64,000 nucleotides of DNA, taken from Symsagittifera roscoffensis (lineage: Eukaryota > Xenacoelomorpha > Acoela > Convolutidae). The position numbers and the translations under genes were made by a program. Shown one piece after another: positions 35,681 through 47,524 of the stretch (its first letter is position 1; every line of letters begins with the position of its first letter). The notes under the pieces are model-generated. The model was not told the DNA's origin and searched no databases. It saw only the letters and a program-made list of their open reading frames with translations. Where the stretch lies: the NCBI RefSeq assembly GCF_963678635.1, contig NC_087068.1, forward strand, positions 12,528,027-12,592,026, written 5' to 3'.

Positions 35681-36048
35681 AACTAGAGCCACTCATTAAA
35701 TGGTAATCACTATCTCAAGATAATCTATTGCATATTGAAATTCCTAACAAGTAGATTTTCTGCGAACGAAAAGAAAAACTTCATAGTTGCTGACTAAGCG
35801 AAAAAAAACTTCCGCGAGATTTGATGGTAATAGGTATGAAGGTCAAATGGTAGAGCGCCCACTTAGCAAGCCAGAAGTATGGGGAGCAATACTCCGCATC
35901 TCCGAAGTTAAGGACATCGAGCAATTAATTAAATTTCTTCAGAAAACTACTGAATATTGAAGTCTTATACAAGAAAAACCTTCCCAGAAAATTTTTAACC
36001 TCTTGTTTGCCGACTGAAACAAAAGCTTCCTCGACATTATAAAACCAT

Positions 36049-36121
36049 GGGGATGTAGATCAAATGGTAGAGTGCTGGCTTAGAATGCGAGAGGTACGGG
36101 GATCGATGCCACGCATCTCCA
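36049..36121 (+). pseudogene. tRNA-Ala body with AGA anticodon loop
   Basis: Same sequence type as 35608, 441 bp further on. Confidence 0.55.
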
Positions 36122-36494
36122 AACTAGAGCCACTCATCAAATGGTAATCACTATCTCAAGATAATCTATTGCATATTGAAATTCCTAACAACTAGATTTT
36201 CTGCGAACGAAAAGAAAAACTTCATAGTTGCTGACTAAGCGAAAAAAAATTCCGCGAGATTTGAGATTTGATAAACATGGGATGTAGGTCAAATGGTAGG
36301 GCGCCCACTTATCAAGCCAGAAGTACGGGGAGCAATACCCCGCATCCCCAAAATTAAGGACATCGAGTGTTTATTTAACTTTCTTCAGAAAACTACTGAA
36401 TATTGAAATCTTGTACAAGAAATACCTTCCCAGAAAAATTATAACCTCTTGTTTGCCGACTGAAACAAAAGCTTCCTCGACAGTTCTAAACAAT

Positions 36495-36567
36495 GGGGAT
36501 GTAGCTAAAAAAGTAGAGCGCTCGCTTTGCATGCGAGAGGTACGAGGAGCGATGCCCCGCATCTCGA
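36495..36567 (+). pseudogene. tRNA-Ala (UGC), decayed
   Basis: The D arm reads GCTAAAAAAGTAGAGC; the T arm is damaged as at 35166, from which it is 1,329 bp distant. Confidence 0.55.
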
Positions 36568-36935
36568 AAAGTAGAGCCAGTCATCAAATGGTAATCACTA
36601 TCTCCAGATAATCTATTGCATTTTGAAATTCCTAACAAGTAGATTTTCTGCGAACGAAAAGAAAAACTTCATAGTTGCTGACTAAGCGAAAAAAAATTCC
36701 GCGAGATTTGATAAACATGGGATGTAGGTCAAATGGTAGAGCGCCTACTTAGCCAGCCAGAAGTACGGGGAGCAATACCCCGCATCTCCGAAGTTAAGGA
36801 CATCGAGCAGTTATTTAACTTTCCTCAGAACACTACTGAAATATTGAAGTCTTATACAAGAAATACCTTCCAAGAAAAATTTTAACCTCTTGTTTGCCGA
36901 CTGAAACAAAAGCTTCTTCGACAGTTAGAAAGCAT

Positions 36936-37008
36936 GGGGATGTAGCTCAAATGGTACAGCGCTCGCTTAGCATGCGAGAGGTACGTGGGTCAATGCCCCG
37001 CATCTCCA
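36936..37008 (+). pseudogene. tRNA-Ala (AGC), CAGC/CGUGG variant
   Basis: As at 30434, with the T loop starting GTCAATG. Confidence 0.55.
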
Positions 37009-37376
37009 AAACTAGAGTCACTCATCAAATGGTAATCACTATCTCCAGATAATCTATTGCATATTGAAATTCCTAACAAGTAGATTTTCTGCGAACGATA
37101 AGAAAAACTTCATATTTGCTGAATAAGCGGAAAAAAATTCCGCGAGATTTAATAGTAATGGGGATGAAGGTCAAATGGTAGAGCGCCCACTTAGCAAGCC
37201 AGAAGAACGGGGAGCAATACCCCGCAACTCCAAAGATAAGGACATCGAGTATTTAATTAAATTTCTTCAGAAAACTTCTGAATATTGAACTCTTATACAG
37301 GAAATACCTTCCAAGAACATTTTTAACCTCTTGTTTGCCGACTGAAACAAAAGCTTCCTCGACAGTTTTAAACTGT

Positions 37377-37449
37377 GAGGAAGTAGCGCAAATGGTAGTG
37401 CGCTCGCTTAGCATGCGAGAGGTACGGGGATCGATGCTCGGCATCTCCA
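37377..37449 (+). pseudogene. tRNA-Ala (AGC), decayed
   Basis: GAGGAAG acceptor type as at 33874, with GTGCG after the D loop. Confidence 0.5.
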
Positions 37450-37815
37450 AACTAGAGCCACTCATCATATGGTAATCACTATCTCAAGATAATCTATTGC
37501 ATATTGAAATTCCTAACAAGTAGATTTTTTGCGAACGAAAAGAAAAACTTCATAGTTGCTGACTAAGCGAAAAAAAATTCCGCGAGATTTGATAAACATG
37601 GGATGTAGGTCAAATGGTAGAGCGCCCACTTATCAAGCCAGAAGTACGGGGAGCAATACCCCGCATCTCCAAAGTTAAGGACATCGAGTATTTATTTAAC
37701 TTTCTTCAGAAAACTACTGAATATTGAAGTCTTATACAAGAAATACCTTCCAAGAACATTTTTAACCTCTTGTTTGCCGACTGAAACAAAAGCTTCCTCG
37801 ACAGTTTGAAACCAT

Positions 37816-37888
37816 GGGGATGTAGCTCAAATGGTACAGCGCTCGCTTAGCATGCGAGAGGTACGTGGATCAATTCCCCGCATCTCCA
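37816..37888 (+). pseudogene. tRNA-Ala (AGC), CAGC/CGUGG variant
   Basis: The T loop is ATCAATT as at 33433. Confidence 0.55.
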
Positions 37889-38256
37889 AAACTAGAGTCA
37901 CTCATCAAATGGTAATCACTATCTCCAGATAATCTACTGCATTTTGAAATTCCTAACAAGTAGATTTTCTGCGAACGATAAGAGAAACTTCATATTTGCT
38001 GAATAAGCGGAAAAAAATTCCGCGAGAATTAATAGTAATGGGGATGAAGGTCAAATGATAGAGCGCCCACTTAGCAAGCCAGAAGAACGGGGAGCAATAC
38101 TCCGCATCTCCAAAGATAAGGACATCGAGTATTTAATTAAATTTCTTCAGAAAACTTCTGAATATTGAACTCTTATACAGGAAATACCTTCCCAGAAAAT
38201 TTATAACCTCTTGTTTGCCGACTGAAACAAAAGCTTCCTCGACAGTTCTAAACTGT

Positions 38257-38329
38257 GAGGAAGTAGCGCAAATGGTAGTGCGCTCGCTTAGCATGCGAGA
38301 GTTACGGGGATCGATGCTCGGCATCTCCA
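38257..38329 (+). pseudogene. tRNA-Ala (AGC), decayed
   Basis: 880-bp duplicate of 37377 with an AGTTA variable loop. Confidence 0.5.
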
Positions 38330-38695
38330 AACTAGAGCCACTCATCATATGGTAATCACTATCTCAAGATAATCTATTGCATATTGAAATTCCTAACAAG
38401 TAGATTTTTTGCGAACGAAAAGAAAAACTTCATAGTTGCTGACTAAGCGAAAAAAAATTCCGCGAGATTTGATAAACATGGGATGTAGGTCAAATGGTAG
38501 AGCGCCCACTTATCAAGCCAGAAGTTCGGGGAGCAATACCCCGCATCTCCAAAGTTAAGGACATCGAGTATTTATTTAATTTTCTTCAGAAAAATACTGA
38601 ATATTGAAATCTTATACAAGAAATACCTTCACAGAAAAATTTTAACCTCTTGTTTGCCGACTGAAACAAAACCTTCCTCGACAATTTTCAATCAT

Positions 38696-38768
38696 GGGAT
38701 TGTAGCTCAAATGGAAGAGCGCTCGCTTAGCATGCGAGAGGTACGGGGATCGATGCCACGCATCTCCA
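38696..38768 (+). pseudogene. tRNA-Ala (AGC), damaged acceptor
   Basis: The 5' strand is GGGATTG (mismatches at 4-69 and 5-68), and the T stem has G51-A63. The anticodon arm is perfect. Confidence 0.55.
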
Positions 38769-39134
38769 AACTAGAGCCACTCATCAAAAGGTAATCACTA
38801 TCTCAAGATAATCTATTGCATATTGAAATTCCTAACAAGTAGATTTTCTGCGAACGAAAAGAAAAACTTCATAGTTGCTGACTAAGCGAAAAAAAATTCC
38901 GCGAGATTTGATAAACATGGGATGTAGGTAAAATGGTAGAGCGCCCACTTATCAAGCCAGAAGTACGGGGAGCAATACCCCGCATCTCCAAAGTTAAGGA
39001 CATCGAGTATTTATTTAACTTTCTTCAGAAAACTACTGAATATTGAAATCTTATACAAGAAATACCTTCCCAGAAAAATTATAACCTCTTGTTTGCCGAC
39101 TGAAACAAAAGCTTCCTCGACAGTTCTAAACTAT

Positions 39135-39207
39135 GGGGATGTAGCTCAAATGGTAGAGCGCTCGCTTTGCATGCGTGAGGTACGAGTATCGATGCCCCGC
39201 ATTTCGA
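39135..39207 (+). pseudogene. tRNA-Ala (UGC), decayed
   Basis: U28-U42 in the anticodon stem, T stem CGAGT/CCCCG, 3' end CATTTCG. Confidence 0.55.
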
Positions 39208-39574
39208 AAATTAGAGCCACTCATCAAATGGTAATCACTATCTCCAGATAATCTCTTGCATATTGAAATTCCTAACAAGTAGATTTTCTGCGAACGAAAA
39301 GAAAAACTTCATAGTTGCTGGCTAAGCGAAAAAAAATTCCGCGAGTTTTGATAAACATGGGATGTAGGTCAAATGGTAGAGCGCCTACTTAGCCAGCCAG
39401 AAGTACGGGGAGCACTACCCCGCATCACCGAAATTAAGGACATCGAGCAATTATTTAACTTTCCTCAGAAAACTACTGAATATTGAAGTCTTATACAAGA
39501 AATACCTTCCAAGAAAAATTTTAACCTCTTGTTTGCCGACTGAAACAAAAGCTTCCTCGACAGTTAGAAAGCAT

Positions 39575-39647
39575 GGGGATGTAGCTCAAATGGTACAGCG
39601 ATCGCTTAGCATGCGAGAGGTACGTGGATCAATGCCACGCATCTCCA
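39575..39647 (+). tRNA. tRNA-Ala (AGC)-like with a re-paired T stem
   Basis: The T stem is CGTGG/CCACG, so U51 pairs with A63; the U51-C63 mismatch of its relatives is repaired. C13-C22 and A27-G43 mismatches remain. It may be a recombinant of the CGUGG and CCACG types. Confidence 0.5.
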
Positions 39648-39798
39648 AAACTAGATTCACGCATCAAATGGTAATCACTATCTCCAGATAATCTATTGCA
39701 TATTGAAATTCCTAACAAGTAGATTTTCTGCGAACGATAAGAGAAACTTCATATTTGCTGAATAAGCGGAAAAAAATTCCGCGAGATTTGATAGTAAT

Positions 39799-39932
39799 GG
39801 GGATGAAGGTCAAATGGTAGAGCGCTCGCTTAGCATGCGAGAGGTAGCATGCCCCTCATCTGGATGTAGGTCAAATGGTAGAGCGCCCACTTATCAAGCC
39901 AGAAGTACGGGGAGCAATACCCCGCATCTCCA
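39799..39932 (+). pseudogene. Fused B/A and B tRNA bodies with no spacer, copy 1
   Basis: A B-type 5' half runs into an A-type anticodon arm (CTCGC-TTAGCAT-GCGAG), then a broken T arm (GGTAGCATGCCCCTCATC). At 39861 a full element B follows directly. This is the closest tRNA packing in the array. Confidence 0.8.
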
Positions 39933-40076
39933 AAGTTAAGGACATCGAGTATTTATTTAACTTTCTTCAGAAAAATACTGAATATTGAAATCTTATACAA
40001 GAAAAACCTTCACAGAAAAATTTTAACCTCTTGTTTGCCGACTGAAACAAAACCTTCCTCGACAATTTTCTATCAT

Positions 40077-40149
40077 GGGATTGTAGCTCAAATGGAAGAG
40101 CGCTCGCTTAGCATGCGAGAGGTTCGGGGATCGATGCCACGCATCTCCA
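40077..40149 (+). pseudogene. tRNA-Ala (AGC), damaged acceptor
   Basis: Duplicate of 38696 at +1,381, with the variable region changed to GGTTC. Confidence 0.55.
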
Positions 40150-40515
40150 AACTAGAGCCACTCATCAAAAGGTAATCACTATCTCAAGATAATCTATTGC
40201 ATATTGAAATTCCTAACAAGTAGATTTTTTGCGAATGAAAAGAAAAACTTCATAGTTGCTGACTAAGCGAAAAAAAATTCCGCGAGATTTGATAAACATG
40301 GGATGTAGGTAAAATGGTAGAGCGCCCACTTATCAAGCCAGAAGTACGGGGAGCAATACCCCGCATCTCCAAAGTTAAGGACATCGAGTATTTATTTAAC
40401 TTTCTTCAGAAAACTACTGAATATTGAAATCTTATACAAGAAATACCTTCCCAGAAAAATTATAACCTCTTGTTTGCCGACTGAAACAAAAGCTTCCTCG
40501 ACAGTTCTAAACTAT

Positions 40516-40588
40516 GGGGATGTAGCTCAAATGGTAGAGCGCTCGCTTTGCATGCGTGAGGTACGGGTATCGATGCCCCGCATCTCGA
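40516..40588 (+). pseudogene. tRNA-Ala (UGC), decayed
   Basis: Duplicate of 39135 at +1,381; T stem CGGGT/CCCCG and G1-G72 mismatch. Confidence 0.55.
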
Positions 40589-40955
40589 AAATTAGAGGCA
40601 CTCATCAAATGGTAATCACTATCTCCAGATAATCTATTGCATATTGAAATTCCTAACAAGTAGATTTTCTGCGAACGAAAAGAAAAACTTCATAGTTGCT
40701 GGCTAAGCGAAAAAAAATTCCGCGAGTTTTGATGAACATGGGATGTAGGTCAAATGGTAGAGCGCCTACTTAGCCAGCCAGAAGTACGGGGAGCACTACC
40801 CCGCATCACCGAAATTAAGGACATCGAGCAATTATTTAACTTTCCTCAGAAAACTACTGAATATTGAAGTCTTATACAAGAAATACCTTCCAAGAAAAAT
40901 TTTAACTTCTTGTTTGCCGACTGAAACAAAAGCTTCCTCGACAGTTAGAAAGCAT

Positions 40956-41028
40956 GGGGATGTAGCTCAAATGGTACAGCGATCGCTTAGCATGCGAGAG
41001 GTACGTGGATCAATGCCACGCATCTCCA
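40956..41028 (+). tRNA. tRNA-Ala (AGC)-like with a re-paired T stem
   Basis: Duplicate of 39575 at +1,381 with the same U51-A63 pair. Confidence 0.5.
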
Positions 41029-41179
41029 AAACTGGATTCACGCATCAAATGGTAATCACTATCTCCAGATAATCTATTGCATATTGAAATTCCTAACAAG
41101 TAGATTTTCTGCGAAAGATAAGAGAAACTTCATATTTGCTGAATAAGCGGAAAAAAATTCCGCGAGATTTGATAGTAAT

Positions 41180-41313
41180 GGGGATGAAGGTCAAATGGTA
41201 GAGCGCTCGCTTAGCATGCGAGAGGTAGCATGCCCCGCATCTGGATGTAGGTCAAATGGTAGAGCGCCCACTTATCAAGCCAGAAGTACGGGGAGCAATA
41301 CCCCGCATCTCCA
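41180..41313 (+). pseudogene. Fused B/A and B tRNA bodies, copy 2
   Basis: Duplicate of 39799 at +1,381. The broken T arm here ends CCCCGCATC, not CCCCTCATC. Confidence 0.8.
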
Positions 41314-42296
41314 AAGTTAAGGACATCGAGTATTTAATTAACTTTCTTCAGAAAACTACTGAATATTGAAATCTTATACAAGAAATACCTTCCCAGAAAA
41401 TTTATAACCTCTTGTTTGCCGACTGAAACAAAAGCTTCCTCGACAGGTATAAGCTATGGGGATGTAGCTCAAATGGTAGCATGCGAGATGTACGGGTATC
41501 GATGCCCCGCATCTCCAAAACTAGAGCCACTCATCAAATGGTAATCACTATCTCCAGATAATCTATTGCATATTGAAATTCCTAACAAGTAGATTCTCTG
41601 CGAACGAAAAGAAAAACTTCATAGTTGCTGACTAAGCGAAAAAAAATTCCGCGAGATTTGATAAACATGGGATGTAGGTCAAATGGTAGAGCGCCTACTT
41701 ATCAAGCCAGAAGTACGGGGAGCAATACCCCGCATCTCCAAAGTTAAGGACATCGAGTATTTAATTAACTTTCTTCAGAAAACTACTGAATATTGAAATC
41801 TTATACAAGAAATACCTTCCCAGAAAATTTATAACCTCTTGTTTGCCGACTGAAACAAAAGCTTCCTCGACAGGTATAAGCTATGGGGATGTAGCTCAAA
41901 TGGTAGCATGCGAGATGTACGGGTATCGATGCCCCGCATCTCCAAAACTAGAGCCACTCATCAAATGGTAATCACTATCTCCAGATAATCTATTGCATAT
42001 TGAAATTTCTAACAAGTAGATTCTCTCCGAACGAAAACAAAATTTTCATAGTTGCTGACTTAGCGAAAAAAAATTCCGCGAGATTTGATAAACATGGGAT
42101 GTAGGTCAAATGGTAGAGCGCCTACTTATCAAGCCAGAAGCACGGGGAGCAATACCCCGCATCACCAAAGTTAAGGACATCGAGTATTTAATTAACTTTC
42201 TTCAGAAAACTACTGAATATTGAAATCTTATACAAGAAATACCTTCACAGAAAAATTATAACCTCTTGTTTGGCTTCCTCGACAAAATTAAATCAT

Positions 42297-42369
42297 GGGG
42301 ATGTAGCTCAAATGGTAGAGCGCTCGCTTAGCATGCGAGAAGTACGGGGATCGATGCCCCGTATCTCCA
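42297..42369 (+). tRNA. tRNA-Ala (AGC), intact
   Basis: All stems close, with a G7-U66 wobble (3' strand TATCTCC), variable AAGTA and T loop ATCGATG. The upstream spacer 1 has lost 14 bp (TTGTTTGGCTTCC). Confidence 0.88.
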
Positions 42370-42736
42370 AACTAGAGCCACTCATCAAATGGTAATCACT
42401 ATCTCAATATAATCTGTTGCATATTGAAATTCCTAACAAGTAGATTCTCTCCGAACGAAAACAAAAACTTCATAGTTGCTGACTTAGCGAAAAAAAAATT
42501 CCGCGAGATTTGATAAACATGGGATGTAGGTCAAATGGTAGAGCGCCTACTTATCAAGCCAGAAGTACGGGGAGCAATACCCCGCATCTCCAAAGTTAAG
42601 GACATCGAGTATTTAATTAACTTTCTTCAGAAAACTACTGAAAATTGAAGTCTTATACAAGAAATACCTTCCAAGAAAAACTTTAACCTCTTGTTTGGCG
42701 ACTGAAAGAAAAGCTTCCTCGACAATATTTAATCAT

Positions 42737-42809
42737 GGGGATGTAGCTCAAATGGTAGAGCGCTCGCTTACCATGCGAGAAGTACGGGGATCGATGCCCC
42801 GTATCTCCA
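42737..42809 (+). tRNA. tRNA-Ala body with ACC (Gly) anticodon, structurally intact
   Basis: It matches 42297 at every position except one in the anticodon loop, TTACCAT in place of TTAGCAT. Anticodon 34-36 is therefore ACC, which reads GGU glycine codons. Acceptor, D, anticodon and T stems are all paired, and both Pol III boxes are intact. G3:U70 and A73, the alanyl-tRNA synthetase identity set, remain. A tRNA finder would call it Gly(ACC), an anticodon eukaryotes normally avoid. Confidence 0.85.
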
Positions 42810-43173
42810 AACTAGAGCCACTCATGAAATGGTAATCACTATCTCAAGATAATCTATTGCATATTGAAATTCCTAACAAGTAGATTCTCTGCGAACGAAA
42901 ACAAAAACTTCATAGTTGCTGACTTAGTAAAAAAAATTATGCGAGATTTGATAAACATGGGATGTAGGTCAAATGGTAGAGCGCCTACTTATCCAGCCAG
43001 AAGTACGGGGAGCAATACCCCGCATCTCCAAAGTTAAGGACATCGATTATTTAATTAACTTTCTTCAGAAAATACTGAATAGTGAAATCTTATACAAGAA
43101 ATACCTTCCCAGAAAATTTATAACCTCTTGTTTGCCGATTGAAACAAAAGCTTCCTCGACAGTCCTACACCAT

Positions 43174-43244
43174 GGGGATGTAGCTCAAATGGTAGAGACC
43201 TCTTGGCATGCGAGATGTACGGGGATCGATGCCCCGTATCTCCA
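43174..43244 (+). pseudogene. 71-nt tRNA-Ala copy with broken anticodon arm
   Basis: GAGACCTCTTGGCATGCGAG replaces the normal D/anticodon region. Two bases are lost and only two of five anticodon-stem pairs form, although the loop reads TTGGCAT. Confidence 0.65.
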
Positions 43245-43610
43245 AACTAGAGCCACTCATCAAATGGTAATCACTATCTCAATATAATCTATTGCATATT
43301 GAAATTCCTAACAAGTAGATTCTCTCCGAACGAAAACAAAAACTTCATAGTTGCTGACTTAGCGAAAAAAAATTCCGCGAGATTTGATAAACATGGGATG
43401 TAGGTCAAATGGTAGAGCGCCTACTTATCAAGCCAGAAGTACGGGGAGCAATACCCCGCATCTCCAAAGTTAAGGACATCGAGTATTTAATTAACTTTCT
43501 TCAGAAAACTACTGAAAATTGAAGTCTTATACAAGAAATACCTTCCAAGAAAAACTTTAACCTCTTGTTTGGCGACTGAAAGAAAAGCTTCCTCGACAAT
43601 ATTGAATCAT

Positions 43611-43683
43611 GGGGATGTAGCTCAAATGGTAGAGCGCTCGCTTAGCATGCGAGAAGTACGGGGATCGATGCACCGTATCTCCA
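43611..43683 (+). tRNA. tRNA-Ala (AGC), T-stem mismatch
   Basis: The 3' T stem is CACCG (G52-A62); otherwise as 42297. Confidence 0.7.
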
Positions 43684-44059
43684 AACTAGAGCCACTCATG
43701 AAATGGTAATCACTATCTCAAGATAATCTATTGCATATTGAAATTCCTAAAAAGTAGATTCTCTGCGAACGAAAACAAAAACTTCATAGTTGCTGACTTA
43801 GCTAAAAAAAATTCTGCGAGATTTGATAAACATGGGATGTAGGTCAAATGGTAGAGCGCCTACTTATCCAGCCAGAAGTACGGGGAGCAATACCCCGCAT
43901 CTCCAAAGTTAAGGACATCGATTATTTATTTAACTTTCTTCAGAAAATACTGAATATTGAAATCTTATACCATAAATACCTTCCCAGAAAATTTATAACC
44001 TCTTGTTTGCCGATTGAAACAAAAGCTTTCTCGACAGTCCTACACCATGGGGATGTCAT

Positions 44060-44130
44060 GGGGATGTAGCTCAAATGGTAGAGACCTCTTGGCATGCGAG
44101 ATGTACGGGGATCGATGCCCCGTATCTCCA
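44060..44130 (+). pseudogene. 71-nt tRNA-Ala copy with broken anticodon arm
   Basis: As at 43174, and preceded by a local duplication of CATGGGGATGT so the 5' end appears twice. Confidence 0.65.
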
Positions 44131-44496
44131 AACTAGAGCCACTCATCAAATGGTAATCACTATCTCAATATAATCTTTTGCATATTGAAATTCCTAAAAA
44201 GTAGATTCTCTCCGAACGAAAACAAAAACTTCATAGTTGCTGACTTAGCGAAAAAAAATTCCGCGAGAACTGATAAACATGGGATGTAGGTCAAATGGTA
44301 GAGCGCCTACTTATCAAGCCAGAAATACGGGGAGCAATACCCCGCATCTCCAAAGTTAAGGACATCGAGTATTTAATTAACTTTCTTCAGAAAACTACTG
44401 AAAATTGAAGTCTTATACAAGAAATACCTTCCTAGAAAAATTTTAACCTCTTGTTTGGCGACTGAAACAAAAGCTTCCTCGACAATATTGAATCAT

Positions 44497-44569
44497 GGGG
44501 ATGTAGCTCAAATGGTAGAGCGCTTGCTTAGCATGCGAGAAGTACGGGGATCGATGCCCCGTATCTCCA
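44497..44569 (+). tRNA. tRNA-Ala (AGC), near-intact
   Basis: Only U29-G41 and G7-U66 wobbles. Confidence 0.87.
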
Positions 44570-44934
44570 AACTAGAGCCACTCGTGAAATGGTAATCACT
44601 ATCTCAAGATAATCTATTGCATATTGAAATTCCTAACAAGTAGATTCTCTGCGAACGAAAACAAAAACTTCATAGTTGCTGACTTAGCTAAAAAAAATTC
44701 TGCGAGATTTGATAAACATGGGATGTAGGTCAAATGGTAGAGCGCCTACTTATCCAGCCACAAGTACGGGGAGCTATACCCCGCATCTCCAAAGTTAAGG
44801 ACATCGATTATTTAATTAACTTTCTTCAGAAAATACTGAATATTGAAATCTTATACAAGAAATACCTTCCCAGAAAATTTATAACCTCTTGTTTGCCGAT
44901 TGAAACAAAAGCTTCCTCGACAGTCCTACACCAT

Positions 44935-45005
44935 GGGGATGAAGCTCAAATGGTAGAGACCTCTTGGCATGCGAGATGTACGGGGATCGATGCCCCGTAT
45001 CTCCA
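44935..45005 (+). pseudogene. 71-nt tRNA-Ala copy with broken anticodon arm
   Basis: As at 43174, with T8 changed to A. Confidence 0.6.
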
Positions 45006-45371
45006 AACTAGAGCCACTCATCAAATGGTAATCACTATCTCAATATAATCTATTGCATATTGAAATTCCTAACAAGTAGATTCTCTCCGAACGAAAACAA
45101 AAACTTCATAGTTGCTGACTTAGCGAAAAAAAATTCCGCGAGAACTGATAAACATGGGATGTAGGTCAAATGGTAGAGCGCCTACTTATCAAGCCAGAAG
45201 TACGGGGAGCAATACCCCGCATCTCCAAAGTTAAGGACATCGAGTATTTAATTAACTTTCTTCAGAAAACTACTGAAAATTGAAGTCTTATACAAGAAAT
45301 ACCTTCCAAGAAAAATTTTAACCTCTTGTTTGGCGACTGAAACCAAAGCTTCCTCGACAACATTTAATCAT

Positions 45372-45444
45372 GTGGATGTAGCTCAAATGGTAGAGCGCTT
45401 GCTTAGCATGCGAGAAGTACGGGGATCGATGCCCCGTATCTCCA
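45372..45444 (+). tRNA. tRNA-Ala (AGC), acceptor mismatch
   Basis: The 5' strand is GTGGATG (U2-C71 mismatch); the other stems are good. Confidence 0.68.
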
Positions 45445-45808
45445 AACTAGAGCCACTCGTGAAATGGTAATCACTATCTCAAGATAATCTATTGCATATT
45501 GAAATTCCTAACAAGTAGATTCTCTGCGAACGAAAAGAAAAATTTCATAGTTGCTGACTAAGCGAAAAAAATTCTGCGAGATTTGATACACATGGGATGT
45601 AGGTCAAATGGTAGAGCGCCTACTTATCAAGCCAGAAGTACGGGGAGCAATACCCCGCATCTCCAAAGTTAAGGACATCGATTATTTAATTAACTTTCTT
45701 CAGAAAATACTGAATATTGAAATCTTATACAAGAAATACCTTCCCAGAAAATTTATAACCTTTTGTTTGCCGATTGAAACAAAAGCTTCCTCGACAGTTC
45801 TACACCAT

Positions 45809-45879
45809 GGGGATGTAGCTCAAATGATAGAGACCTCTTGGCATGCGAGATGTACGGGGATCGATGCCCCGCATCCCCA
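45809..45879 (+). pseudogene. 71-nt tRNA-Ala copy with broken anticodon arm
   Basis: Last of the four; D loop AAATGATA, 3' strand CATCCCC. Confidence 0.6.
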
Positions 45880-47524
45880 AAACTAGAAGCACTCATCGAA
45901 TGGTAATCACTATCTCCAGATAATCTATTGCATATTGAAATTCCTAACAAGTAGATTCTCTGCGAACGAAAAGAAAAATTTCATAGTTGCTGACTAAGCG
46001 AAAAAAAATTCCGCGAGATTTGATAAACATGGGATGTAGGTCAAATGGTAGAGCACCTACTTATCAAGCCCGAAGTACGGGGAGCAATACCCCGCATCTC
46101 CAAAGTTAAGGACATCGAGTATTTAATTAACTTTCTTCAGAAAACTACTGAATATTGAAATCTTATACAAGAAATACCTTCCCAGAAAATTTATAACCTC
46201 TTGTTTGCCGACTGAAACAAAAGCTTCCTCGACAGTTATAAACTATGGGGATGTAGCTCAAATGGTAGCATGCGAGATGTACGGGTATCGATGCCCCGCA
46301 TCTCCAAAACTAGAGCCACTCATCAAATGGTAATCACTATCTCCAGATAATCTATTGCATATTGAAATTCCTAACAAGTAGATTCTCTGCGAACGAAAAG
46401 AAAAACTTCATAGTTGCTGACTAAGCGAAAAAAAATTCCGCGAGATTTGATAAACATGGGATGTAGGTCAAATGGTAGAGCGCCCACTTATCAAGCCAGA
46501 AGTACGGGGAGCAATACCCCGCATCTCCAAAGTTAAGGACATCGCTCATTTATTTAACTTTCTTCAGAAAACTACTGAATATTGAAATCTTATACAAGAA
46601 ATACCTTCCCAGAAAATTTATAACCTCTTGTTTGCCGACTGAAACAAAAGCTTCCTCGACAGTTCTAAACTATGGGGATGTAGCTCAAATGGTAGCATGC
46701 GAGATGTACGGGTATCGATGCCCCACATCTCCAAAACTAGAGCCACTCATCAAATGGTAATCACTATCTCCAGATAATCTATTGCATATTGAAATTCCTA
46801 ACAAGTAGATTTTCTGCGTACGAAAAGAAAAACTTCATAGTTGCTGACTAAGCGAAAAATCTTCCGCGAGATTTGATAGTAGTAGGTATGAAAGTCAAAT
46901 GGTAGAGCGCCCACTTAGCAAGCCAGAAGTATGGGGAGCATTACCCCGCAGCTCCGAAGTTAAGGACATCGAGCAATTAATTAACTTTCTTCAGAAAACT
47001 ACTGAATATTGAATTCTTATTCAATAAATACCTTCCCAGAAAAATTATAATCTCTTGTTTACCGACTGAAACAAAAGCTTCCTCGACAGTGCTAAACCAT
47101 GGGAATGAAGCTCAAATGGTAGAATGGTACGGGGATCGAAGCCCCGCATCTACAAATACAAGAGCAACTCCTTAATTGGTAATTACTAACTGCAGATAGT
47201 CTATTGCATAATGAAATTCCTAAAGAGTAGATTTTCTGCGAACGAATAGAAATATTTCATAGTTGCTGACTGAGCGAAAAAAAACTTCCGCGAGATTTGA
47301 TGGTAATAGGTATGAAGGTCAAATGGTAGAGCGCCCACTTAGCAAGCCAGAAGTATGGGGAGCAATACCCCGCATCTACGAAGTTAAGGACATCGAGCAA
47401 TTAATTAAATTTCTTCAGAAAACTACTGAATATTGAAGTCTAATACAAGAAATACCTTCACAGAAAAATTTTAACCTCTTGTTTGCCGACTGAAACAAAA
47501 GCTTTCTGGACAATATAAAATCAT

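Larger units (their letters stand above)
38696..41457 (+). repeat. 1,381-bp higher-order repeat, two copies
   Basis: Element pairs 38696/40077, 39135/40516, 39575/40956 and 39799/41180 are all 1,381 bp apart. Confidence 0.88.
41458..46733 (+). pseudogene. Class A-delta copies flanking the 42-46 kb block (4 copies, 60 nt)
   Basis: Starts are 41458, 41885, 46247 and 46674. They share GAGATGTACGGGTATCG, which has a U53-C61 mismatch. The same 13-nt deletion recurs 13 kb from the main A-delta block, so this class moved by recombination or arose again at the TAG repeats. Confidence 0.8.

Noticed and set aside
43174-45879. Reading the 71-nt copies as tRNA-Ala (GGC)
   Set aside because: The loop does contain GGC, but only two of five anticodon-stem pairs form after the 2-nt loss, so the anticodon is not presented.
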